Positions 39,601 through 53,669 of a stretch of DNA of 64,000 bases are shown here, piece by piece (within the stretch, counting starts at the first letter, position 1; every line of letters starts with the position of its first letter). The notes under the pieces were generated by a model. The model made no database searches. It was not told where the DNA came from and saw nothing but the letters and a program-made list of their open reading frames with translations. A program made the translations under genes and the position numbers. Location: assembly GCA_013398015.1 (NCBI GenBank), contig VZRR01013896.1:281950-345949 (forward strand), given 5' to 3'. Origin of the DNA: Oreocharis arfaki. Its lineage: Eukaryota > Chordata > Aves > Passeriformes > Paramythiidae.

Positions 39601-42600
39601 TACACTGAACAGACTTCATGAGCTTGGATCAAGACCAGAAAATAAGAGCTTCCTAAAGCCCCTTTTCCTTAGTTTCCATATCTAGGTATACATCTCTGGG
39701 CTTCATTCTGCTAAAAATATATACACCAGAGTACATGTGTAGCATGTCAGCATGCACATGAACTAGAAATAGTGGAAAACAAAGAAAAAAAACATCTCAT
39801 CACACTTCTATAGGGAGACAGCATGAAAACATACATGATAAATTATAATGATTACACTCAATAGTGTCACCTTTCTGCAAGGCCACCAGATCACATAGCA
39901 TGAAGGTGTGATAAGAATTAGCAAAATATAATAAATGAGAATGTAAGATTATTGGTCATGCTTGTGTAACAGAAAGTCATTCAGTCACAAGATATAGATG
40001 GCATTTGGAGTCATCAAAAACACTTTTTCAGAAATTTAGAAAATATCACTGCTTATTTATAGTTATAAACTTTGCCACAAAGGACTCATTCTTTCTCATA
40101 AGAGAAAATGGACCTTGTTTTTCCTTAGCATGGTTATTCTGAGCACACTCCCAAATTCTCTCAAAGCTCTTTAAAGGCAAACATTACATGGCTGAAACAT
40201 TAAATACAGTCAGGATCACATTTTTGCTTGGTTTTGAACATTATTCACAGTTCCAGTTCATGGAATTTTTTTTTAATAATAAGGTCAGGAAAATTCACAT
40301 GATCCATTCAGATACATAGTTCACTAATCTGAGAAGCACTATCCCCATGCGTGTTATAGTCAGCTTTAGATACTCAATATCATTGATAAAGAAATCCAGA
40401 ATTTCTCTCCTCCCCTGTAAAATATATTACTTTCAGAAATGAAGTATTTTTATTGAGATTAAAACAAGAAATTAGTGTAAGAAGTATTTCTGCTTAACTT
40501 CATCATCTCAAATTGAAGACTTAAAGTGCTCCATTTTATGATGGTTTATAGCCCCAGATAAACTAGAGAAGTTTCCACAAAATTGTCTTTTAATGCAAGA
40601 ATTCAGAAACAACTTATTTTGAAACTTGTCGTGGCACATGAACGCGCAGTGGGTTTTACCCAATAGGATTTTATTTAACAAAAAAACAAACACAAACCCA
40701 CATAACTAGAATATTAACCACCTGGTTTTTGCATACATTGTGGCACTGATTAATGCTACTTTCACTATAAAACTGGGAAAAAAAACTCTCCCCATTTTCT
40801 TTTCCCAATTTTTTCCATAGCATTCTCCCTTTGACTTTGAGTGTCATGTTTTCAGCTCATAAAATTCAATTATACTCTAGTTCACTCAAGTGGATGTTGA
40901 AAATTAACTAGAGTGCAACTAGGGCTATGTGAAACACCTACTTTGTATTTCCTGGCAATTTGTAAGTACGGGTTTTGTAACTGTGGAAAGATGGGCAGGA
41001 TTAACCTTAAAATTTAACTTTAACAGCAATGTTTTTAAGTGACTGTAGGAATTGCTGTCACATTAACAAATAATGTACAGGTCTTACAATTCCTTTTTTA
41101 TTATTATCTTAATGTGGCATCACTACTTCTTTATTATATTTACATGGAGAGCTACTATTGTATAATTTCACTATAATGCAAGGTCATGGTCAACAGTTCT
41201 ACTTCTCATCATCTCAGCCTCTGAACCACAATGAAAAAGCCATGCTACCCCTAATTAAAGACAAACATATCCAGATCTCCCCATTTCTGTGATTATATTA
41301 TCATAACCAATGCTCTGTGGGTGACATCTGTGTAATGACACCGGGAAGAAAACACACAGCATTTACAGAGGCTTTAAAAGTAAATTTGTTAATCAGGAGG
41401 ACAAGAAGTTTACTTGAGGTCGACATCAGCTCTTCTAAAAGAAAGAATAAATGTTGGAACTGAATGCCAAAAATCCCACTCTGCTGGTTGTTTTCAGGAA
41501 AGGTTTTGCTTCAAAGGCAGTGTTTCTTTCAAAACCGAACTTCTCAACCAGTCTCCTCGAAACAGAAGGAGTCACTTATCAATCATCATTATAAGGCCTG
41601 CCTGTCAGTCATTGCACATCCTTGTAAAGCTGATACCTCCAAAGCTTCAACATACACAGCTTAAAAAGTAGGAGTACTTAAAAACTTATTCCCTTCATTC
41701 TGAAGGCAAAACTTTTTTTTATGTAGTTTCAGTTGAACTTCACTTTAGCCATTATAAAATATCAAGTACAAGTGATCTATGTAGAAAAGCAGTAATCCAT
41801 TAACTTCCTCTCCTCAGTAAATAGTTCATGTCAGTATTTCTCTCTGGTGCTGTCACTTGAGCTAGTCATGAATAGCTTAAGGAAGCCTGTGGCGTTACAA
41901 ACCAGTTTGTAGCGAGGAAGGAGCACTTATCCGGTGATTAGGATAAAGTAAGTGAAAATTTGTTTGAATATGAATCATGTGGATATTGGTTATTCTTTAA
42001 AAAAAATAAAATCACAAAAAACTACACTTATTTGAAAGTTCACTAATAATTCCATGTTCAATACACAAATAATAAACATGTATAGGGTGTCCTCAAAATA
42101 CTTTAGAGGTAACTGTCCTCTAAAGTTAGACATAATATAAAAATTTTCTTAACTCACCAAAGAACTCGTCCAAAATCTAAATCGTAGAACAGGTTACATT
42201 ACTCATGTACAATCATAAAAAGCAACTGAAGGTCCAGGAGCTATATTAAGTGATTCTAATTATATTTCTTTTTCCTTTTCTGCCACTACTTTGAACTTTC
42301 TTTTGCAAAGGGAAAAACAACAGCAAAGAAGGCAACATGTCCCGAAAGAGATGTTTCAACGAATTTAGATCATTCAAAACAAAAGCACTGAGGCATAGCA
42401 GAAGTCAGTTTAAGAACTTAAACACAACTTCACTGTGAGGAGGATTCTAGGAGTAGAAAAAGCCATAGGTGAATAATTGTGAAAATTTATGTGGAAAACT
42501 GCAGGTATGACAGCCCAGAGAAACTGGAATAAAAACTGCAGCCATAGTGACATTTTGCTGGTACGAATTGAAAACTGTGGAATGCATGATGCTGACAGAA

Positions 42601-43021
42601 GGACAGCAGTGCACTGCATAGCCAGGCTATTGAATATTTTCAAGTCCTGCAGATCCAATGGGTCTAGGTCTAGTTCATTCTCACAGTCAGAATGTGAATA
42701 AAATAATACACCATTTCAGTAAATCTTTAAGAACTCTTCTGCTGAGGAGTATAGCACAAGTGAAGTGCAGTAATAATATCAAGACGTTTTCAAGACAAAT
42801 GAACTTGAAAATTCGGCAAAATTGTCTTTCAAAGTATTAGAACATAAGCCTCCTCCCACTCTTTCACTTCATCCCCACCTAAATTCCTCATGCAATTGGA
42901 GAATGTAATTTAAACTTTCATTAAGTTGATGCAATATAATGTCACTTTATCTTTATTAATAATATTTTGCTATATGGCCAATTGCAGCTGGTGAAGGACT
43001 ACAATATTACAGGTATTTTTG

Positions 43022-43058
43022 TATTACACATATAATATATATTGTGTATATATATATG
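43022..43058. repeat. TA/TG microsatellite
   Basis: Alternating TA with short TG interruptions ('ttgtgtatatatatatgca'). Confidence 0.85.
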
Positions 43059-45068
43059 CATTGTATTTGTATTTACACAGAAGTTTGGATTTCCTACACG
43101 TATGTGTTCATAAATGTGCCTTATTTTTAGGACGGTATTACAGCTCTTAGGACTGACAGTAACAGGAGGCACTACAAGGATCAAAGAGATAAAGCACAAC
43201 ACATAACAAGAAAAAAAAGAATGCTTTTCTTTATATGTGCTAAAAAGTTTCGGGTTTAAAATGCTCTCACAAATTCAAACTGTCACCCCACCACATATCC
43301 AGCAACTTGGAACAAAGAGAACAACTTGGAGACTTTGGGGCAATGTCCAATAGCTCTCGTATATTCACCACTGCAGGAATTCACTTTAATAGTATGGCTG
43401 AGCAGAGAATAAGAAGAAATCTGACTGCCTGTTCTGTTGCCAAAAGCTGTATACAAACTAGCAGGGAGAAAAGTAAAATAAGAAGGTATCCAAAATTGAT
43501 TGTTTCTCAATTCCTCTGCTATTTAGGAAATCCTTGGGGCAGTTGCAGCCCCACCAGTCTTTTAATAAAAAAGAAAATACAGTTTAATTACAGTTTCAAT
43601 TAGATTACCAAGAACCAATATACACAAAATGTATTATCGTTCTGGAAGCCTGACCAGCATTAAAAACTTCAACTTTATTTACTTTTTGTAGCTAAACTCA
43701 AGCCAGCCTTCTTACTTCAAATGAGTTTTGCATTTCCCGTCATAACACTAGAATAAAAATTAACATTACGTGCACCTTGTAAAGATACAATTAACTACCT
43801 TAAGGATCACGAAACAAACACCCCTCATGACAGACCATCTCAAGAATCATTCTAAAAAATGCCAGCACGACTTACTGACTGATTCTAAATTAATTTTCTG
43901 ACACAGTCTTCTTTCCCAATCCTTATCCCTTTCTCAATATTCTGGTTTTTTACATATGTGCATGGCTTAAGATGCTACCAAGTGAATGATTCAAATCTCC
44001 ACTGAAGATCTCCCTCTTCAATTAATTCAAGCTATCTTTTAGAACACACTTCTGGGATTTACTTATACCAAAAAGCTTCCAAAACCATCTCTAAAAATTT
44101 CTTAGGGACTGCAGCAGTCCTATCAGTTTTAAGGAGTACAGTAAAATGTGGAAGAACTCTAATCCTTAGCCAGCTTTCCTACATGATCCTGAATTAATGA
44201 AAATAAGAACAGCTAGTAGTTTCTGAGACAAGTGTTCTTGAGCCATACACAGACATTGAATCTACTAGATTAATCTGGACAACTGGACTTGAACATTTAA
44301 TTTAGTAACACAAAATAAATATGGTGCTAGTCAAATAGTAGGGGAAAAACGAAATTTTCTCTCTGGTTGAATTTCTCTCCACTATTAATGAAAGTAAAAA
44401 GAGAGTTCAGAGTTATGCACACCTACATGGCCACTTTTCCAGCCTCTTTATATGGAAGATGATAGGAGAATAAAGTCTGAAGTCACATATGTGAATCAAA
44501 TTTCAGCTCTCTGTATGAATTTATACATTCTTCTTGCCTACCTTTATTGCCTTGGACTTCAGATTAATTAATTTCAGATAGTACAAGTCTCATATGAGAA
44601 ATGCAGTAGTGCACACACTTCCAATAGCAATAAATTTAAAAAAAAATATATATACAACTGCATGATTGCTTTATCCAATTATATTTAATCAACAAATTAC
44701 AAGTTCTTTAAAAATTCCACTTTTTCTCTGCTGGAAAACAGAGACAGTATTTCTAGACAAAATTACATGATGTAATACATCTACCAATATCTCAGAGGTA
44801 TGGCTATGTATAATCTGAGAAAGTCTCAAGATGATATATCGATAAACTGAAAAGCCATATAAACTGGATTTTCAAAAGCAGCATAAATTATGTAACTTAT
44901 TTTTGCAAAAATTAACCAAATGAATACAAAACATTGGCAATATACTTTGCCTATGCTATGTACAAGAATATTATTCACCGGTCATCTATACTATTTCTAA
45001 CATTTTCAAGGATGGACAATTCACTTGCCTGTTGGACAGCTATCAAAATGGCAGTGTTCTCCACTGTC

Positions 45069-45083
45069 AGAACACAGTGTTCT
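45069..45083. promoter_or_regulatory. Perfect steroid-receptor-type palindrome
   Basis: The sequence AGAACA-CAG-TGTTCT equals the textbook 15-bp consensus (AGAACAnnnTGTTCT) bound by glucocorticoid, androgen, mineralocorticoid and progesterone receptors. An extra half-site, TGTTCT, lies at 45055-45060. The motif match is seen directly; receptor binding is inference. Confidence 0.45.
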
Positions 45084-45097
45084 GCCACTGAAATGTG

Positions 45098-45220
45098 AAA
45101 CCACAGAACGACTGAGATTGGAAACGACCCCCAAGATCGAGTCCAGCTTTGGACTGATCACCAGCTTGTCAACCAGACCATGGCAGTGAGTGCCACATCC
45201 TGTAATTTCTTGAACACATT
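45098..45220 (-). mobile_element. CR1 LINE, 3' end
   Basis: Inverted tail 'accacagaacgactgagatt' followed by 'ggaaacgacccccaagatcg', 'ggactgatcaccagcttgtc', 'aaccagaccatggcagtgag' and 'tgccacatcctgtaatttc'. This is the CR1 subfamily carrying the 'accatggcactgagtgccac' block. It ends 15 bases from the palindromic element at 45069-45083. Confidence 0.9.
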
Positions 45221-45353
45221 TGTCTGTTGACAGAAGAGTTTCTCATTTCACAGCAAGAAATATGGAAATACACAGAGAAAACAAGCAGTGCATCTGTCTC
45301 AGTATAATTCCTCCCATTCTGCTCAAGGTTTTTTTGTAATGACCTAAAAGATT

Positions 45354-45370
45354 CCCCCCCCCCGCCCCCC
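45354..45370. repeat. Poly-C tract
   Basis: Ten C, one G, then six C. Read on the minus strand this is a G homopolymer. Confidence 0.95.
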
Positions 45371-47430
45371 AGGGACTACTGTTAAATGATTCCATCACAA
45401 TTGACCCAGCAACCTCTAGTTGTCTTTTCTAAACTATTTAAGAATAAGATTTTTTTACATCCAGCTTACAGCTTTGATTATTTCTCTATTTTATTATTCT
45501 ATTTCCTGCAGAAAAAATACCAAAAATTCAGTCACCCTGCCAGTGTATCTATTCCCTGTAGGCTTGTTTCACATTTTAGAACTTACTGAGACTTTTTTTT
45601 TCTCAGAGCAACACAGACTTAAGTTTATATCCTTTTTTGATTATCTTTCCTTTTGTTTGTTTTGTTTTAAAATCCCACAGCTTGTAAGCAATTCCTTTTT
45701 ATTTCCTGTTATTCCCAATTCTTTTTCTCGGCAATATTTTTTTTACTTTGCTCATCTCTCATTTCCCTCCAGGCTTAAACAATTAACTACATTCCTCTGG
45801 AGATCAACATCGCAATTACTATCTTTCTTCTTTCTTTAATACCTTTTTCCCCTAGCACTGACTATCTCAGAGATATTTTGAGTCAGCCATTGCTTCAGTT
45901 TTGGTAGGACAAAATTCTAGAAAATTCCTAGGTAAAAGTTTTTGCAACATATGACTGCCTCAAAGGCAGAAACTTCTGCCTCCTCCTATCTTTCCTCCTG
46001 TAGCTTAGTGAGCCTTACAGCTGACAAATCGAAGCACGACGGTGTTGCATTACAATTTTGACTGCATTGGAGGTGTTTACTAAGACAAATTAAAGGGGAA
46101 CTTCCTTTAGAATTGTCATGTAATTATAAAGTCAACAACTTCTGCTTACCCACTAATTACAGAAAATTGTATTTGATAGCTGCATAATTTGATCATAATT
46201 GCAAATATTTGCTTGTCTTCGGTGCTGTTTGAAGAATATTTCAAAATGTCTCCTCAGTTCTTCTGAATTTAAACACATGCATAGTGTAAATAAAACACAC
46301 TATATGCCAATGGATTGCTTTTATGTATCTGCCAATTTAATTTCCATTGCATTAATTTCTCTGTTCAACAGAGTTTCATCTTTTCAGCTGATTCACATAA
46401 TTTCTGTTTACAACAGTGTGGAATTGAGCAACAAAACATTACACCACACCAAAAAGTTGAATAATCCTACATAGTTTAGTCTATTTTGGCCTGCATTTAA
46501 ATAGATTGGTTAAGACTTGCATGTGTAACTCCCACACATGCACAAACACGAACTGCAGTACCTGAAAAGACACAGTTATATGTCTAGAGAGGAGGAGGAA
46601 AAGGTTTTCTCAAAGGGAAAACCTAAAACACCCCTAGAGAATTGTATTTTGCAAAGTTGCCATTAGATTAACTGAAGTTGAAACCATCTAGAGAGGAATC
46701 TAAATCTAAGCCACCACACTTGATTAAGTTGTATATAAGTAGGAAAACCCCACTGTCATCGGCTTTGAAAATTATTATTCTCCTTGAGAATCTCATGGAT
46801 TTATTCCTAAGTAACTTAATTCCTAATCCTCATTTTTTATCCTCATTCTACATGACAAGAATTTATCTACTATAAATGTAGCCTAGACAGAAGAAATGGG
46901 TTTAAAATTAACAGAGTTAAGTATTTTAAAAAGAAAACACATTTTATTTTAATCTATTATGGGACTTTGCAACACTATCATCTTAAAGTGTACAACAATA
47001 TCTCACTACAAATATTCAGCTGGTTTTTGTGCAATTCTTATCCTGGCTTTTAGGCAGTATGAACTTTTGGAAAACATTTTTTTTCTTATAGTGAACCTCT
47101 CCTGGAACACACCTTTAAAATGGACTCGGCTGAGAATTCATCTGGACAATCAGATTATAAGAAATATTTTGGATGATGAAAAAATGAAGTTCACATGGAA
47201 GAATACATAGAGTAAATACTAAAGAATAGTACCATGTAGGAAGAAACATTCTAAGCATTAATTTTGCTAGCGTGGAGAAAATCAGAGCTGATTCTATTTA
47301 AAATCCACCATTTAGAGAGAATCAACTCAGACATATTACAAAACTAGCAGAAGTAGCAAAATATTAGTATTCTGAGGTAAACAAGCATCAATAACTTCAA
47401 GTGAAATGTAACACTATATAATAATAATTA

Positions 47431-47468
47431 AGCTGCTCTCTCATATAATGATAATTCAGCTGCTCTCT
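47431..47468. repeat. Two-copy direct repeat, period 27
   Basis: The word 'agctgctctct' at 47431-47441 recurs at 47458-47468. Both are preceded by 'ataat'-rich sequence, so the duplicated unit is about 27 bases, imperfect. Confidence 0.75.
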
Positions 47469-50400
47469 GTCTTGAATTATCCCTGTTAATCTAAAGAAGA
47501 AGCAATCATACTGGGACCAATGGTTAATTCTACAACTGTATTTGTTGCCTGCTATGTTCATAGGTAAACAACCCAGAATTATGGGTTTTTTTCAGAAAAT
47601 ACTCTTTTTCTTGTTTGAACAGAGTAAACATCTTAATATATTAAGCTGTATGATTATTATTGGTCACAGTTTCCAACTTAAAAAGTAAAGTCAAGGCAAG
47701 TCAATAATTTTGTCTTGGTTTTCTTGCTTTTTTTTTTTTCCTCCATAGATCCCTCATCAGCAGAAATCGCTCTGGCCTTCTTAATTCAGACTGATGTCTT
47801 AATCTACACAGACTGAGACATTCTTCAAACTGGATACAGAAAAACCTGTACAAGTAGTAAAATCTGTATGGTAAGAATGAAGGATACAGAGAGAAAGCAA
47901 GAAAGACTTTTTATAATATGAAATAATCCTGCAGAGAAGGTGAGAAGGGTATTGATACCAACAGAATAATCCCCCTGAAGAAGCAGGAGACATGTCTGAT
48001 GGAACCACACTAATCCCACAGAATAATCAAGAAGAACGCCTGGCCCAAAAATATCAGTGATGTCAGGAATAGATGAGATTGTCTCCTTTTGGGAAGGGGA
48101 AAGGAACATGTGATGTCATTAACAGGAGAGGAACGATGAGAAGAATATGGACCACGGTGGTTCCGGTTCCCCTTGCACCTGGTGACCTCTTGAGTCTGAC
48201 CACCTTGACTGGGGGACATCAAGGGACATGGCCATCAGCACAAACTGCACGATAGCAGCTTCTGTGGTAGGCTATAAAGGGCTTGACACAGCAGCCAAAT
48301 GAGATTTATTACACTCTATGCCACAGGAAGTCAGTCCTGCAGCAGCTCCCAAAAATAAATAGCTTTTATCTGGTTTGAGAGGCCAACATGTACAGAGAAT
48401 TTATCCTCCTCAATTTGCTCTGTTGTTGGAGTCCAAAAATAATCTGCTCCTAGAAGACCTCAGCTTTTTTTCCTCTTGCAAGTTACATCTTAAAAGAAGT
48501 TAATTCTGGGAGTAGAGAATACAGACACTGTATAGAAACACAGACATATATTTCTGTGCACATATACAAGTATAAATAGCTATGCCACTATAAGCCCTGG
48601 TACTGCTATTATTGACTCAGTATCTCTACCAGGAAAAGAGATAGCAGATAAAGATGAACTGTTTTTTCCTAAACCGTCAGCTGCTGAGCTGCGCATTCAC
48701 ATTTTCTAGGCTGCATCCTGTTCCCTCCCTCCCTCAACCTTTATCCAAGTTTCATAAGTAGGATGCAAATGACAGCCACTCTAAAAGATTACAAGGACAG
48801 GAGACAGAGCGACTTCAGCTTTCAAAAACATGTGATCTGCATTTAATGTCACAATGATGGATGAATGTTTCTGGGTTAGATGTGAAATCAAATTTCTGGA
48901 AGCAGAAAGGTATTTCTGTTCCACTCAGGTTATACTGTGTATGACATCAGAAATATGGTGTTGCTAATGGAATTATTCCAAACTAAAAATAGTTATTCTA
49001 GAATAGGCTCTAATAACCTGTTTAAGTACTATGTATACAAATAAATTTGTGTTTTGCAAAACTACTGTATCACTGCCCCCATGGCATTCAGACCTGCAAT
49101 GTGAAGCATTTATTATTGCTGACAATTCCATGGTAAGTTCAAGAACTTAAGCCACTGAAAATATGTAAACTCATCTTTTCAAAATAGCGTTTTTTAATCA
49201 CAAAACCCCCCCAAAAACATACAAAAATATTTTTTACTTTGATCTGAAAGCAAAACTGAACAATTGTTAAGTGGTTGTCGTTTGGATAGACTGCCACAGT
49301 TCTAGTAATCAGGGCAAATTAACCCTTTACATTTAAAAGGAAAGTCAAACATTTCAAGTACAAATATTTAAAATCAAGTTCATAAAAGCTTGCTTGGCAT
49401 AGCCAGAAAAACTTAGAAAACATAAATCTCACAAAATGGTAAGACCAATGAATCATGCAGAAATGAAATTTGGAAAAAATGGCAAGTTACCCCATTTTCC
49501 ATCTGCGTATTTCAAGTGTCCCAAATATGTACATGTAAAATAAATCACATCACATAAAAGGGAGGGAGGTTGTGCTTGGAGTTTACAGATTTCACATTCA
49601 GACTTACTAGAGGAACAGTCCTACAGAGATGACACTTACGATGGACAGTGCCAGGTATCAGCAATTGATTTCTTACACATAGACGAATTATTGGCCAAAA
49701 AGAAGTGACAAGTCTCTTTTGTCTGCCTCACTAGGTTTCATAGAACCCCGAGAACCTGCCACTGAAAATGGATACTTCAGAATCCAATGAGATAAATCTT
49801 GAGAACACTCAAGATTGTGGGACTGTAGAAACTGATTTGCTACTAAGCAAGAACTGGCAAGAAGTGTTCTGAGAGAGAAGAAATTCAAGTCATGTAAAAA
49901 ACCTCAGCCTAAAGTGTACCAAATATTAACAAAAACAAAACCAAAAAAGCTCATCCTTCAGTTGACATAATTCTTTTCCAAATGAAAAAAATAGGCAGGG
50001 GTCAATAATTCCAATGGGTTGTATCTTTTATTTTAAACAATTATAATGCGAAAAACTATTCATTCCTAATAGCTCCATTGAGACATACATTTGTTAAATC
50101 CCAGCAAGACTTCCTTCATCTTACTCACCTCAACTGAAAACCAATGGCCACAGGCTATGACAAACAGTATTACTGTTGAAAGGGCAATCACTCTGTTAAC
50201 AGGTACTGTCTCCTGATGTTAAAATTCTTCATTCCACAGAAGGGCCATTAGAAATGTCACACTAAGTACAAATGGCCACTATTCAGTTTCAAATACAACC
50301 CATCCTTGTGCATCTTCTCGGAAAGAAGCAGGCCATCATTAAGTGAAAATCAAATTCTTATGTTGAACTAGTAGAGGCATATTCAAATTGCTACATTCTG

Positions 50401-51027
50401 AGTAACTACTTGAAAAACTAACTTCAAAACAGATGTCTCGAAAGTGGCATTTTATAGCACAATATTGTCAAATCCACATATACAGGTAAGGGCTGTAGAA
50501 ACTCAGAGATGCAGGATTTCAGACAGAAATTCCTTACAGAGATCAGAAGGGCCTTATAGTAGGAATCACTGGTGCAAAGTTCAAGGCACATAATGTAAAT
50601 TTTCAATGGTTTTTAAATGTAACACTGAGAGCAACTCTGGCACTGAGAGTGAGAATTTAATGCCTTGTCCTTGTAATAACTAAAATCATCAGGACAAATC
50701 CTTTACAATCTAGGAAAAACGTGTTCTTTGGGAACATAAATCAATAGGGTGTCTCAAAATACTTCCCTTTATTGATGAGTTGTGATATAGATGTCTAAAT
50801 CCAAGCAAATTAATCACACTATATATGCTTAAATCTGTTCAAAGTCCTTGTATACTGCATCAAAACCAATAAAATATACTTTGTATAGAAACATTTTTCA
50901 CTAGAAAAAGCAGTTGAGACCAGAGCTTTCATGGCACAATTTCCTTGGATTTAGACTTGTAAAATAATTGATAAATTAGCTGATAAGAAATTCAAAAGTG
51001 TCTTAATATTGTTGGCCCTCTTATGAG

Positions 51028-51140
51028 TTTTTTTTGTTGTTCTGTGTTTGGGGGTTTTTTTTGTTCTTTTGGGTTTTTTGTTGTTTGGGCTTTTTAGTTT
51101 GGGTGCTGTTTGGTTTTTTGGTTTTTGTTTTTTTTTTTTA
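51028..51140. repeat. T/G-rich low-complexity tract
   Basis: About 110 bases consisting almost only of T runs separated by G, GG, GGG or GGGGG. On the minus strand it is A-rich with C runs and gives a spurious lysine-, proline- and threonine-rich open frame. Confidence 0.92.
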
Positions 51141-51936
51141 CTGTGCATTGTAGGCTTTAATAAATGGTTAATCAAAAACATTGTTTCAAGCTGTGGACCT
51201 TGAATACTGAGTCACAGATGTGGAAAGCATTTAAAATGCTTGTTTCTGTCATCAGAACTCCACAGGCACAGTCCTTCAGAAGTAAAAATGATGATTTGAC
51301 AGACAGCTACTATATTATAAACACCATCATAATCTATTTTGACAGGGAGTAATTCAGTAATTAATAAAAATAAGAAAAAAAAAAGTAATATATTATTGAG
51401 TAAGAATCTGTCATCGTTTTACCTTGTAATAAATTGGAAAAACACTGTCTAATCAGAAATTAAGTGATTTGAAGATGATGCACTATTTAGTATTACAAGA
51501 ATTCTGATACATTGTTTAGTAGTCAAGTTCATCTCCTTTATTGGAAACCTTTCTCAATCAATCATGTTTTGACCAACACAATAAGGAAAGAAAATTTAAC
51601 TATTTTAAGGTTGCAGCAGTCAATAACAACAGTCATTTACAAACTCTTTTTCATTTCTTTTAAAAAGATAGCGTTCAGTTGGTATTTGTGAATCATATGG
51701 TGAATTCATCGGTGCCAAAACCCCAAAGCAGTCCACATCCTCCTCTTACCTAAAAAAAGGAACAGCAGAAAAGCTGCTCTGAAAATTAATATGGCCACTA
51801 AAGTAGGTGAAATTATTACATCAATTGTTAAGGAAGTAGATCTGGGAGATTTTGTGTACTAATTCTATGATGTCACCAAAAGTTAAATCAGCACATTATG
51901 CCTGTAGCGAATTATAAAGGAAAGCAGAGGACAGAA

Positions 51937-52002
51937 TGATGATGATGGCATTGATGATGATGATGATCATAATAAGAAGAATAATAAGAATAATTATAAT
52001 GA
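51937..52002. repeat. (GAT)n and (AATAAG)-like compound microsatellite
   Basis: GAT units at 51937-51967 run into 'aataagaag' and 'aataataag' units. A histidine-rich open frame on the minus strand is a by-product. Confidence 0.9.
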
Positions 52003-53609
52003 AACCAAGCAGCTATTTTGTTATGACAATATGAAAAAAAAAAAAAAGGTTTCAATCCAAACAGAAATGATATGATCATCCTGTTCTGTCTGGTGTTCAA
52101 GGAAGATACATAAACTTGTACTGAATTTCTGAATAGCAAACGAACATGCACTGTTTAGTAACTAGACCAAAAAATCATGTTGAATTGGAAAATTATTAAT
52201 TCCTCACATCCAACAGTTTATCTTCATTACAGAAGAGAAAAATAATTTTAACTATTTGCAGTAACCATTAGGACATTATTAACCATATTAATGCACTGAA
52301 AGACAAACCAATCCAGTTAATTTAAATACAATGTAAAAAATAAATAAAAATATATAAATGAAAAATTTAAAATATTATTTATAGTAATCTCTTTATTAAT
52401 TGCTTTTTGTGTATATGAATAGCCAACTGCTTTATTTCTAAAGGAAATGCCTCCTACTTTAACACACCTTAATCTTTAAAACCTTGATTTTTTCCCAATT
52501 TTCAAATACAGAATCAAAAACGTGACAAATAGTGACACACAGAGCAAGCATTCATATACTTACACTCCGCACAAGACTACCTTTTTGTACCAAGTATTCC
52601 GTAAAATAAATTTTAGTTTAAGTTACCAAGCAATTAAGACATTTTCAAATCCTTGCAACTATTCTTACAATATTTGCATTTAAAAAAATAAAAATACAAC
52701 TGTTAATATTTAAAAGCTCTAAAACACAAACTGCACCTTGCATGCAGAAGGACAGTGAAGCCAACAAACAACACTGGACACAAGAATATTTCAAATGGAA
52801 AATACATTATTTTCAACAAGCTTAGTTCCAACACTCACATTTTAGTCTTTAGTTCTTGTTCTAAGCAGGAATACTAGGTATAGTCCAGAACTCGGGCTTC
52901 AAACCATACCAAAGCAGTTTGCTGGATTTTTTTTTTTCATTAATAATACAAGTTATGATGGGTCAAATTAAATTAATTTATAAAATGCTTTTTCCATTTA
53001 ATCATCCAACTCTTTAGTGATCTCAAAGGTAGATTAACAAAAACATAAACACTAATAGTTAAAAGGAGAAATGCATCTCAGGTTAAGGAATTCTTGATAG
53101 CCTTGGATCCCAAATCCATGGTCTCAAATTCATAAGCCTATTTTATCTTTGCATCAAAACATCCCAGAATTACCTTTCCCAAGGTAATTTTTAGTAAACT
53201 GTACTTTCATTCATCACTAGCTCACCCAAACACAGTCTATCAGTCTGTCTCTACTCTTTTCTGTAGGTTATACATTACGAAAGAAGTGTTGTTTCAAAAA
53301 CACAGATCTTCAAAAATCAATAAATCATAGAGGTGGACTAGGTGTATAGAGAAGAAATTCCCACAGAAGTATATTAGATTTTTTCGTGCACTTCTGCTCC
53401 ATCCTTAACCTCATAATAGGAAAAAAAACCAAGCAGATAATTCAAGAACAATCAAGCAGGGAAAAGAAGAACTCTAAGAAGAGTTTACCTTGTTGTTAGC
53501 ACTTGTTTAAAGTTTTTTGGCTTATCAAGCAGTTAAATAGATATATACACTCATATACACCCCCGTCCAGAAAAGTTTCTTAAAGCGATATTTTTGCTGC
53601 GGGCGTAAA

Positions 53610-53634
53610 AACACAGACACAGACACACACACAC
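53610..53634. repeat. (CA)n / (ACAG)n microsatellite
   Basis: 'acacagacacagacacac' passes into a pure CA run. Confidence 0.9.
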
Positions 53635-53669
53635 CAAATTAGTCCCTTCTGCTTTCAGTACCGTTCTTG

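Larger units (their letters stand above)
36673..45097. other. Gene-free, repeat-poor stretch
   Basis: About 8.4 kb without a recognised exon or transposon. It includes A and T homopolymers (near 36805-36818, 37358-37371, 37431-37442) and a TA/TG microsatellite patch at about 43022-43058. The area 36830-37030 has the dense AT-rich, repeat-free texture seen in conserved non-coding DNA, but that is only an impression. Confidence 0.4.

Noticed and set aside
42078..42105. 'tagggtgtcctcaaaatact' resembles 'tagggtgtctcaaaatactt' at about 50748-50767
   Set aside because: The similarity does not extend beyond about 20 bases and no inverted partner was found, so a shared mobile element cannot be supported.
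45420..45839. 139-codon plus-strand open frame rich in Phe, Leu and Ser
   Set aside because: It comes from a T-rich, low-complexity plus strand where stop codons are rare. No domain or splice context was seen.
50951..51181. Lysine/proline/threonine-rich minus-strand frame resembling a basic protein
   Set aside because: It is a translation of the T/G-rich low-complexity tract.
51912..52151. Histidine-rich minus-strand frame
   Set aside because: It is a translation of the GAT microsatellite.
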